A stretch of DNA of 5,141 bases from Christensenella sp. UBA767 (GTDB lineage: Bacteria > Bacillota > Clostridia > Christensenellales > CAG-917). Position numbers and translations under genes: made by a program. Position 1 is the stretch's first letter. Every line of letters begins with the position of its first letter. Shown in pieces: positions 1 through 5,066 of the stretch. The notes beneath the pieces are model-generated. The model searched no databases and was not told the DNA's origin. It saw only the letters and a list, made by a program, of their open reading frames with translations. The DNA is taken from positions 19,069 through 24,209 of the forward strand of contig DBJV01000041.1 of NCBI GenBank assembly GCA_002297185.1. Reading direction: 5' to 3'.

Positions 1-83
1 TTTCTTGTTCTTCATCTAAATCACGCCGTTTTTACAAACGCCCTAAATTGCGCTTATAAACCGTTTTTTCAAAACTCACCGCT
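1..83. other. Left-edge non-coding or unresolved sequence
   Basis: No supported gene. The plus-strand frames are open from the window edge only to stops at 17-19, 57-59 and 91-93, so the last codons of an upstream gene cannot be excluded but nothing is recognisable. On the minus strand an ATG at 15-13 would begin a peptide reading M-K-N-K-K that leaves the window. It has no Shine-Dalgarno sequence at the proper distance, unlike the three clear genes here, so I do not call it. The stretch is AT-rich and shows no strong inverted repeat. Confidence 0.4.
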
Positions 84-150
84 GTCATTCTGAGGGAGCA
101 AAGCGACCGTGAGAATCCAGCCGTAGGCGCATATGGAATATTCCGCAACT
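84..150 (+). repeat. Dispersed intergenic repeat, copy A (GTCATTC head, GGAATATTCC palindrome)
   Basis: This segment starts with GTCATTCTGAGGGAGCAA and ends with GGCGCATATGGAATATTCC followed by GCAACT. A clearly related copy in the same orientation begins at 5067. The two share the GTCATTC head, the GAGCAA block, a GAATC-AGCCG-AGGCGCA block and the perfect 10-bp palindrome GGAATATTCC (135-144 here). Copy A lacks about 8 bases that form a small hairpin in copy B. No open frame spans it. From memory, similar GTCATTCTGAG...GAATC motifs recur between genes in many uncultured bacterial genomes, so a dispersed non-coding repeat family is the likely identity. Its function is unknown. Confidence 0.7.
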
Positions 151-240
151 CGCACGAGGTGCGAATATCACTGCGCCAATGGCGCAATATCACTTTTGGC
201 GTAAGCCAAAAATATCACTGTTGCGTAGCAACAATATCAC
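151..240 (+). repeat. Tandem array of four short hairpins with ATATCAC linkers
   Basis: Four consecutive perfect stem-loops are each followed immediately by ATATCAC. They are CGCAC-GAG-GTGCG (151-163), TGCGCC-AAT-GGCGCA (172-186), TTTTGGC-GTAA-GCCAAAA (194-211) and TGTTGC-GTA-GCAACA (219-233). The linkers begin at 165, 187, 212 and 234, a period of 22-25 bases. Stem sequences differ completely between units while pairing is kept, and the linker does not change. The third loop is a GNRA-type tetraloop closed by C-G, which favours an RNA structure. The array directly continues repeat copy A, so the two may form one composite element. It does not match the CRISPR pattern, because here the hairpin varies and the short linker is constant. 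Confidence 0.85.
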
Positions 241-274
241 TCTCTTTCCTTTTCCAATAAATCTAAATATATCT

Positions 275-292
275 TTGTATATTAATATACAA
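275..292. promoter_or_regulatory. Perfect 18-bp AT-rich palindrome, possible operator
   Basis: TTGTATATTAATATACAA is its own reverse complement over all 18 bases. It ends 20 bases before the proposed -35 element and 82 bases before the first start codon. A perfect palindrome of this size next to a promoter is typical of a site for a dimeric regulator, but no regulator is encoded in the window to pair with it. It also contains TACAAT at its right edge (288-293), which could itself serve as a -10 hexamer, although no good -35 lies at the right distance. Chance formation in AT-rich DNA is possible. Confidence 0.45.
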
Positions 293-303
293 TCATAATT
301 GTC

Positions 304-329
304 GCGCGCGTATTGCTAAATGCGTGCGC
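304..329 (+). promoter_or_regulatory. GC-rich inverted repeat across the promoter
   Basis: GCGCGCG (304-310) can pair with CGTGCGC (323-329), seven pairs including one G-T, around a 12-base loop. The GC-rich arms stand out in an AT-rich upstream region and flank the proposed -35 hexamer at 313-318. It could be a protein site at the DNA level. If transcription begins further upstream, it could be a leader hairpin. No function can be assigned. Confidence 0.35.
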
Positions 330-341
330 GTGTGTTACAAT
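313..341 (+). promoter_or_regulatory. Candidate sigma-A-type promoter for the three-gene locus
   Basis: TTGCTA (313-318, four of six matches to TTGACA) is followed after 17 bases by TACAAT (336-341, five of six matches to TATAAT). TG at 333-334 gives an extended -10. Transcription would begin near 348, leaving a leader of about 27 bases before the start at 375. This placement also argues against the in-frame ATG at 324, which would lie upstream of the -10. Assigned by eye. Confidence 0.45.
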
Positions 342-364
342 TATATGTCCAAAGGCTCAAAGGC

Positions 365-370
365 GAGGGA
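365..370 (+). promoter_or_regulatory. Ribosome binding site deciding the start of the first gene
   Basis: GAGGGA lies four bases before the ATG at 375 (GAGG is six bases before it). The alternative upstream ATG at 324 has no comparable purine-rich site and would add 17 residues ahead of a good signal peptide, so 375 is preferred. Confidence 0.65.
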
Positions 371-374
371 AATT

Positions 375-2300
375 ATGGCTCAAAAGTTGACCAAAATCAC
401 AATAATCGTGTTGCTGATATGTTCATTGGCAGTTTTGGCAACCGCATTTTCCCTCGGTGGAGTTGCGTATGCAGCGGACGGCAAAATCGACGTCGTTGTA
501 ACCGCAGAATTTGAAAACGGCGAAAAAATTTGGAGCGCGTCCGTTGACAACGTGTCGTTTTGGGCAGCGCAAGGCGAGTTTTTCATAAAGGAAGAGTTGT
601 ATTATTCCTTAAAGCAATCTCTTTCTGGCGTGCTTTTGCAAAAGAGAGTTATAACTTCCGACACAAAGACCTCTTTTGATTCCGATGCGGAGAGTTGGAA
701 CGCCAACGACTATTTTGATTTCACGTTCATTTTCCCGTCTATGGGTACGGTATCCGCAAACAAGACGAGCATCACTTACACTAAAGGTGAGAGCGATGCG
801 GTGATTTCCGTTGAGGATTCAAGCGCAGTCGTTGGATTTTGGTCAAGCAGGCTTGACTATCGCAAAGTCGGCGCAACGGATACAAAGCAGACCTATTCTG
901 ACATTTTCTCAACGTCCGTATCGTTCGGCAGCGGCGTAAACGCAGGCGCGTACGAGGTCGGCTACACCGCAATCGAAAGGTTTATGTTCGACAACAAATG
1001 GTTCGACGTTGAAAGAAAAAGCACCGATACGATAAATTTCACAATCGGCAAAGCAACCTTGCCCGTTCCGACAATAAATACCGTTGAGGCGGAATACGGC
1101 ATATCCGTATCGCAAGTATCTTCAAGGATACGCAATTCGATAACCGACGAGGCGTTTTTAAGCACGGGCAGCGGACACTTCATTCTTTGCGACTCCCAAA
1201 CGGATGCACTTTTCGACGGCGCAACCGACAAAGGCACAATCGTCCCAACACCGAGAGCGCAAGAATATATCCTCAAATATAATTTTGAATCTGCAAGCGG
1301 CAACTATTTCACGCTTGAAAATATATCTGTCAGACTTCACGTCGCCCCACGCAGAATCACCGTGCGCATATCCGACGTATATACGCTTGTCGGCGAGGAC
1401 TTAATCCCCATTGAAAACGTCGGCTACACCATAGACGATTCGCTCGTGGGCAGCGACACGCAAGCCGATTTAGGCGTCCGTCTCAACTGTTCTGCGGACA
1501 AGGACACGCCCGGCGTATATCCCATAACCGCCTCTTTCGACAACCCATATTACGAGGCGGTGAGCGCAAGCATTTACGGCGGATTTGTGCAGTACGGCCG
1601 CTATATGGTCTTTACAAAACGAGTCAGTGCAACCGCGCCTGACGGCAATATTTTTGAAATATATTACGACAAAGGTTTCGTTGAAATCAAGACAGCAAAA
1701 ATTACTCTCATCGATGCTCAAAGTGCCATAGACGGCAAGAAAATCGTCTGCGCATACAAAATAGAACTTGCCGACAACGACGGCAACGTCATAGAACCGG
1801 ACGGCGATTATTACGTATCTTGGAAAGGTACTATAAACGATGCAAAATATATAAGCATAGGCTTGGACGACAAGCTTGAAGAGGTAGGCGCATATATAAA
1901 CGGCGTGCCTCTTTCAAAGGACAATTGCGAGATATATTTCTACGTTGACGACGTCGTTCCGACCTCTCGAAAAGGCTGGCTCGACATCCTTCTCGTATCC
2001 CTCGCAACGCTGTTTGCGCTCGGTCTTATCGTGGTCATTGTATCTTGCCGCAAGGCAATGACGATCGGCGACGTTTTGCACGATTCAAGCGTTTATACTC
2101 GCGAAATCGATGCAAAAACCGACGATTGTGCCAAAAACGAACAAAATTTGCAAGCGAACGATACGGGCAAAATCGCCACGGAGAGCGTTGTAAAATCCGA
2201 CGTTTCGCCCGTTTCGAATACGGCGAAAAAGCAACGCCACGGCAAAGCGAACAAACTTAAAAACGCCGCACGCAAAAACGCTGAGGAGGACAACGAATGA
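375..2300 (+). CDS. Secreted, membrane-anchored protein with tandem MBG/Ig-like modules
   Basis: The protein has 641 residues from the chosen start. Residues 1-33 form a signal peptide: a short Lys-containing start, a hydrophobic core and a cut site after A-Y-A. The exported part reads as successive beta modules. Residues about 125-228 contain a G-V-N-A-G-A-Y stretch leading to an I-N-F-T-I-G-K-A-T-L end, as in MBG repeats. Residues about 228-325 and 326-412 are further units; the latter has G-V-Y-P-I-T-A-S-F-D-N-P-Y-Y, close to MBG_2-type domains. About 413-528 is another beta-rich module with N-D-G-N-V-I-E-P-D-G. One transmembrane helix (534-558) is followed by a cytoplasmic tail of about 80 residues ending in a Lys/Arg-rich stretch. 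There is no LPXTG motif. I see no enzymatic motif; an adhesive, structural or sensory surface role is inferred. The stop overlaps the next start. The domain family call is moderately sure, the topology more so. Confidence 0.8.
   Translation: MAQKLTKITIIVLLICSLAVLATAFSLGGVAYAADGKIDVVVTAEFENGEKIWSASVDNVSFWAAQGEFFIKEELYYSLKQSLSGVLLQKRVITSDTKTSFDSDAESWNANDYFDFTFIFPSMGTVSANKTSITYTKGESDAVISVEDSSAVVGFWSSRLDYRKVGATDTKQTYSDIFSTSVSFGSGVNAGAYEVGYTAIERFMFDNKWFDVERKSTDTINFTIGKATLPVPTINTVEAEYGISVSQVSSRIRNSITDEAFLSTGSGHFILCDSQTDALFDGATDKGTIVPTPRAQEYILKYNFESASGNYFTLENISVRLHVAPRRITVRISDVYTLVGEDLIPIENVGYTIDDSLVGSDTQADLGVRLNCSADKDTPGVYPITASFDNPYYEAVSASIYGGFVQYGRYMVFTKRVSATAPDGNIFEIYYDKGFVEIKTAKITLIDAQSAIDGKKIVCAYKIELADNDGNVIEPDGDYYVSWKGTINDAKYISIGLDDKLEEVGAYINGVPLSKDNCEIYFYVDDVVPTSRKGWLDILLVSLATLFALGLIVVIVSCRKAMTIGDVLHDSSVYTREIDAKTDDCAKNEQNLQANDTGKIATESVVKSDVSPVSNTAKKQRHGKANKLKNAARKNAEEDNE
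2283..2299 (+). promoter_or_regulatory. Ribosome binding site and ATGA overlap coupling genes one and two
   Basis: GAGGAGGA (2283-2290) lies inside the last codons of the first gene, six bases before the ATG at 2297. The start codon shares bases with the first gene's TGA stop (2298-2300). This arrangement usually gives translational coupling, so the two membrane proteins are probably made together. Confidence 0.85.
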
Positions 2301-3157
2301 AGGACAGAATCAAGAAATCCATAATCCTCATATCCGTCGCTATGGTCATTAACATTGCGCTTGCCACAATCAAGATGTACGTCGGTCTCAGCTCCAACAG
2401 CCTTTGCATAATGCTTGACGGCACCAACAGTTTCTTCGACGTCATCACCTGTCTCGTAACGCTCGTGGTGTTCATATTCCTGCTTGTCCCGAGAAACGAA
2501 AAAGCCCCCTACGGCTATGGCAGAGGGGAGTACCTCGCAGGCTTTATCGTAGCGGTCGTATCGGCGGTGGTCGGCGGACTTTTCCTCGTCCGCTCGCTCA
2601 ACCGTATGGCAATGCCCGAGCCTGTATGGTTCGGACTTCAAAACTGCATCCTCATCTCCGTGGCGATCCCTATCAAACTTGCCATAGGCATTGCGTATTA
2701 CGTCGCCAACAAAAAGATAAAATCCACGGCGATAAAAGCGATTATGTTGGACAGTTTCCTCGACACGGGCATGACCGCCACCTCGCTTATATCCTTTGCG
2801 GTCTCGGCGCGAGTTGACTATGCGGTAGATGCGATTTTCGGCATCGTAATGAGCATCGTGATAATCATCGTAGCAATCAAAATGGTTGCGGAAAACGTAC
2901 GCGCGATAGTGCTCGGCGACGGCGCAAAAGAGGAGAAGGCGGCAATCGAATACGCCTGCAAGCGCAGAGGCGCGCGCCTCGAAAAAGTGGTACTCCACGA
3001 CTACGGCTACGGCATGAAAGTGGGCAACGCTTATTACAGCGGCGATTATTATGCCGATCCGCTCGAAATGAGCAGAGAAGTCTTTGACAAGACGGGCGCG
3101 GAAGTTGTTTTTATCCGCTTCCACAACCCAAGTCAAAACGCCTGCGGCGAAGAGTGA
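2297..3157 (+). CDS. Cation diffusion facilitator (CDF) family transporter, Mn-type site
   Basis: The 286-residue protein has six predicted membrane helices (about 8-30, 37-63, 80-101, 112-137, 146-170, 175-205), matching CDF topology. Family landmarks are S-L-C-I-M-L-D-G-T-N-S-F-F-D in helix 2, Y-G-Y-G-R-G-E after it (72-78), and D-S-F-L-D in helix 5. The residues expected to bind the transported metal are therefore N44, D48, D152 and D156. Zn transporters of the family usually have His/Asp pairs here, while Asn plus three Asp is the pattern I recall for manganese exporters such as MntE, so Mn2+ export is the best guess. The C-terminal cytoplasmic domain (about 207-286) is compact, Tyr-rich, and has only H234 and H276 as histidines. 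There is no His-rich loop. It follows the surface-protein gene with an ATGA overlap. The family call is firm; the substrate is inferred. Confidence 0.9.
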   Translation: MKDRIKKSIILISVAMVINIALATIKMYVGLSSNSLCIMLDGTNSFFDVITCLVTLVVFIFLLVPRNEKAPYGYGRGEYLAGFIVAVVSAVVGGLFLVRSLNRMAMPEPVWFGLQNCILISVAIPIKLAIGIAYYVANKKIKSTAIKAIMLDSFLDTGMTATSLISFAVSARVDYAVDAIFGIVMSIVIIIVAIKMVAENVRAIVLGDGAKEEKAAIEYACKRRGARLEKVVLHDYGYGMKVGNAYYSGDYYADPLEMSREVFDKTGAEVVFIRFHNPSQNACGEE

Positions 3158-3279
3158 AGTCCCCGAAAATCACTCGGCAATCACGGATAATCGGAAATTC
3201 GGAAACAAGGAAAAACAAACAATAAATACGGATAAATAAAATATTAAAGATTATATAGCAACAAATAAGGAGGCAAACG
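3158..3279 (+). other. Intergenic leader of the phosphoesterase gene, with strong ribosome binding site
   Basis: This 122-base AT-rich spacer carries AAGGAGG (3267-3273) six bases before the ATG at 3280, a near-ideal Shine-Dalgarno site. TCGGAAA occurs twice, eight bases apart (3191-3197 and 3199-3205), and ACGGATAA occurs at 3183-3190 and 3228-3235. No stem followed by a T-run is present, so readthrough from the transporter gene is likely. TATATA at 3252-3257 is the only -10-like hexamer I noted and has no convincing -35, so a separate promoter is not supported. Confidence 0.6.
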
Positions 3280-4770
3280 ATGAGCGACGAAATCAAAAAC
3301 GCCGAAGACACTTTGGCGCAAGATGAAATCGAGCAAACGGAAGAGGTAGCAAAAGAGCAACCTTCCGACGAAAAAGCGGAGGGCATTCTCGGCGAATACG
3401 AGGACAAAAAGTCCGCAAAAGCCAAGAAAGAGAAGAAAAAACTCACCCCCGAGCAAAGAAAGAAAAAGACCGTCAAAGCCTTGATTATCACGGGCGCGGT
3501 ATTTCTTGTCATCGCAATCTTTTTCAGCGGTTGCGCCATAGCCAGCACCGTCAGCGCAAACGCACTTTTGACTCAAGCGGAAAACAACTTCCAAAAGGTC
3601 GAATACGACAAGGACGCAGACGGCAACAGCCTGCAACTCAAGCCGACTTACGATAGCGAACTCGGTTTTTGGACGTTCACAAAGCCTGCCGACAGAGACT
3701 TCAAAGTCCTGCAATTCACCGACGTACATATCGGCGGCGGCGCATTCTCGGGACAAAAAGACGCATGGGCAATGAGCGCGGTCGCAACCATGATAAGAGC
3801 GGAAAAGCCCGACCTCGTCGTGGTAACCGGCGACATCGCATACCCCGTACCTTTTCAAGCAGGCACCTTCAACAACCTCAACGCAACCAAGATTTTCTCG
3901 CACATGATGGAATCTCTCGGCGTATATTGGACGTTCGCATTCGGCAACCACGACACCGAGCTTTACAGCCTCTATACACGCAAGGACATCTGCAAATATT
4001 ATGAGGATTCCGCCTTCGAATATTGTCTCTTCCGCGCAGGTTTCTGCGACGACGAGGACGTGATTAGCGACGACTCGAGAGGCTTTGGCAACGACATGAT
4101 AGTCGTCAAAAACCCGACGGGTTCTGAAAATCCCATCAACCAAGCCATCGTAACCTTTGACAGCCACAGTTACACCGACGGCGACTATTTCGGTATTGCA
4201 TGGAAGTACGACAACATCCACCAATGCCAAGTGGATTGGTACACCGAAAGCATGGACAAACTCAAAGCCGCCAACAACGGCGTCGAAGTCAACAACCTCG
4301 CCTTCTTCCACATCCCCCTCGTCGAGTATCGTGAGGCATGGGCAAACGTCATCGACAGCGGCAAAACACCCCAAAACGGTGAAGAAATCAAAGGCAACGG
4401 CTCAACCACAACCTTCATTTACGGCACGATGGGCGAGAGCGACAAGCAAAAGAACGGTGTCCGCACCTACGGCGTATTCTGCGGCAGCAGCACGGACAAC
4501 CTCTTCGAGGCAGGCTTGACGCACGGCATGCAAGGCATCTTCTGTGGCCACGACCACTACAACAACTTCTCCGTCCTCTACAAGCGCGACGGCGATTCTC
4601 GCGGCATCCGCCTCACCTACGGCATGTCCATCGACTACCTCGCCTACGCCGGCATCTACAAAGAGCATTCCCAACGCGGCACCACCGTCATCACCCTTAA
4701 CAGCGACGGAATCTTTGAGAGCGTGCCTCGCAATTACTATTCCTACGGCGTTGCTCACGAAAGAGACTAA
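3280..4770 (+). CDS. Membrane-anchored calcineurin-like metallophosphoesterase (Dcr2-like)
   Basis: The 496-residue protein begins with a highly charged Glu/Lys-rich stretch (1-65), then one membrane helix (about 67-90) preceded by a run of lysines. This predicts an inside N-terminus and an outside catalytic domain. From about 140 the calcineurin-like phosphoesterase motifs appear in order: D148 and H150 in F-T-D-V-H, D185 in V-T-G-D, N223 and H224 in G-N-H-D, H344 in A-F-F-H-I-P-L-V-E-Y, and H424/H426 in C-G-H-D-H. All residues needed for a two-metal centre are present, so it should be an active phosphomonoesterase or phosphodiesterase. The F-F-H-I-P-L-x-E-Y signature recalls the Dcr2/purple-acid-phosphatase-like branch. 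The substrate is unknown. F-S-G-C at 82-85 resembles a weak lipobox but lies far too deep for an ordinary lipoprotein. It is probably cotranscribed with the transporter upstream. Confidence 0.9.
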   Translation: MSDEIKNAEDTLAQDEIEQTEEVAKEQPSDEKAEGILGEYEDKKSAKAKKEKKKLTPEQRKKKTVKALIITGAVFLVIAIFFSGCAIASTVSANALLTQAENNFQKVEYDKDADGNSLQLKPTYDSELGFWTFTKPADRDFKVLQFTDVHIGGGAFSGQKDAWAMSAVATMIRAEKPDLVVVTGDIAYPVPFQAGTFNNLNATKIFSHMMESLGVYWTFAFGNHDTELYSLYTRKDICKYYEDSAFEYCLFRAGFCDDEDVISDDSRGFGNDMIVVKNPTGSENPINQAIVTFDSHSYTDGDYFGIAWKYDNIHQCQVDWYTESMDKLKAANNGVEVNNLAFFHIPLVEYREAWANVIDSGKTPQNGEEIKGNGSTTTFIYGTMGESDKQKNGVRTYGVFCGSSTDNLFEAGLTHGMQGIFCGHDHYNNFSVLYKRDGDSRGIRLTYGMSIDYLAYAGIYKEHSQRGTTVITLNSDGIFESVPRNYYSYGVAHERD

Positions 4771-4774
4771 AACG

Positions 4775-4863
4775 CGCTAAATAGCGACTGACTTTGTCAG
4801 GGCTGTCCGCCCGTCAACTCATTTACGATTAGTAAATTAGGGTTGCCGTTCGGGCAGCCCTTT
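4775..4863 (+). terminator. Run of stem-loops after the last gene, probable terminator or 3' end structure
   Basis: Directly after the stop are CGCT-AAAT-AGCG (4775-4786), CTGAC-TTT-GTCAG (4788-4800), then a long bulged stem. In the long stem AGGGCTG (4799-4805) pairs with CAGCCCT (4855-4861), CCCG (4810-4813) with CGGG (4851-4854), CAAC (4815-4818) with GTTG (4842-4845), and ATTTAC (4821-4826) with GTAAAT (4832-4837), around a five-base loop. Only three Ts follow, so it is not a textbook intrinsic terminator. It could instead stabilise the mRNA 3' end. The second hairpin and the long stem share two bases and would compete. Confidence 0.55.
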
Positions 4864-4892
4864 CGCGTCATTCATCTATTTATCGCATTTTA

Positions 4893-4909
4893 TTCTCTTT
4901 CGTGTATTA
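4893..4909 (+). repeat. 17-base direct repeat, unit 1
   Basis: TTCTCTTTCGTGTATTA occurs here and again at 5002-5018 without a mismatch, 109 bases apart. Similarity continues weakly downstream (TAAGGATGATT here, AAATTGATT there), so the shared unit may be about 28 bases. TATTAT at 4905-4910 resembles a -10 hexamer but has no good -35. Confidence 0.7.
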
Positions 4910-4912
4910 TAA

Positions 4913-4953
4913 GGATGATTGCCGAGAGCGTGGCTTTTTCGCGCTCTTCATCC
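4913..4953 (+). other. Bulged stem-loop after direct repeat unit 1
   Basis: GGATGA (4913-4918) pairs with TCATCC (4948-4953), and AGAGCG (4925-4930) with CGCTCT (4942-4947). This gives two perfect 6-bp helices, continuous on the 3' side and separated by a six-base bulge (TTGCCG) on the 5' side, around a loop holding five Ts. It lies outside any gene and could be a small RNA fold, a terminator-like element or a protein site. Confidence 0.55.
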
Positions 4954-5001
4954 GTTTATTGCCTCTTAATCACGTTCGTGACGAAAGTGTTTTGCTCTCT
5001 T

Positions 5002-5018
5002 TTCTCTTTCGTGTATTA
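5002..5018 (+). repeat. 17-base direct repeat, unit 2
   Basis: This is an exact copy of the unit at 4893-4909 in the same orientation. It is followed by ATTGATT and then the GTGGG/CCCAC inverted repeat. Each unit thus precedes a potential stem-loop, which hints at duplication of a small module rather than chance. Confidence 0.7.
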
Positions 5019-5066
5019 AAATTGATTAGGGTGGGACACCCACACCCGAATTGCATTTCCCCATAT

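Larger units (their letters stand above)
4864..5066. other. Gene-free spacer with paired repeats and small inverted repeats
   Basis: No open frame with a ribosome binding site is visible. The spacer holds the two 17-base direct repeats and the bulged stem-loop listed separately, a short TCACG-TT-CGTGA palindrome (4970-4981), and a G/C inverted repeat where GTGGG (5031-5035) pairs with CCCAC (5039-5043). T- and CT-rich tracts dominate the plus strand. Confidence 0.5.

Noticed and set aside
1..15. Start of a divergent minus-strand gene (M-K-N-K-K)
   Set aside because: Only five codons are visible, there is no Shine-Dalgarno site, and a stop codon directly precedes the ATG. It cannot be told from chance.
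151..240. CRISPR array
   Set aside because: The constant element is only seven bases, the units between are perfect hairpins of 13-18 bases rather than non-symmetric spacers, and no cas gene is present.
324..374. Upstream ATG at 324 as the start of the surface-protein gene
   Set aside because: It has no ribosome binding site, would lie upstream of the proposed -10, and would add 17 residues before a good signal peptide. The ATG at 375 has GAGGGA just upstream.
2093..3136. A 347-codon open frame on the minus strand
   Set aside because: It lies opposite the CDF gene and the tail of the surface-protein gene, gives a composition with many scattered charged and His/Tyr residues and no recognisable motif, and is explained by the codon bias of the real plus-strand genes.
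3359..3540. Phosphoesterase as a lipoprotein with a lipobox at F-S-G-C
   Set aside because: The cysteine is residue 84, behind a 65-residue charged region, and position -3 is Phe. A plain N-terminal membrane anchor fits better.
3244..4374. A 376-codon open frame on the minus strand
   Set aside because: It is antisense to the phosphoesterase, whose catalytic motifs are all intact. The minus-strand protein is a low-complexity Val/Cys/Phe-rich shadow with no family features.
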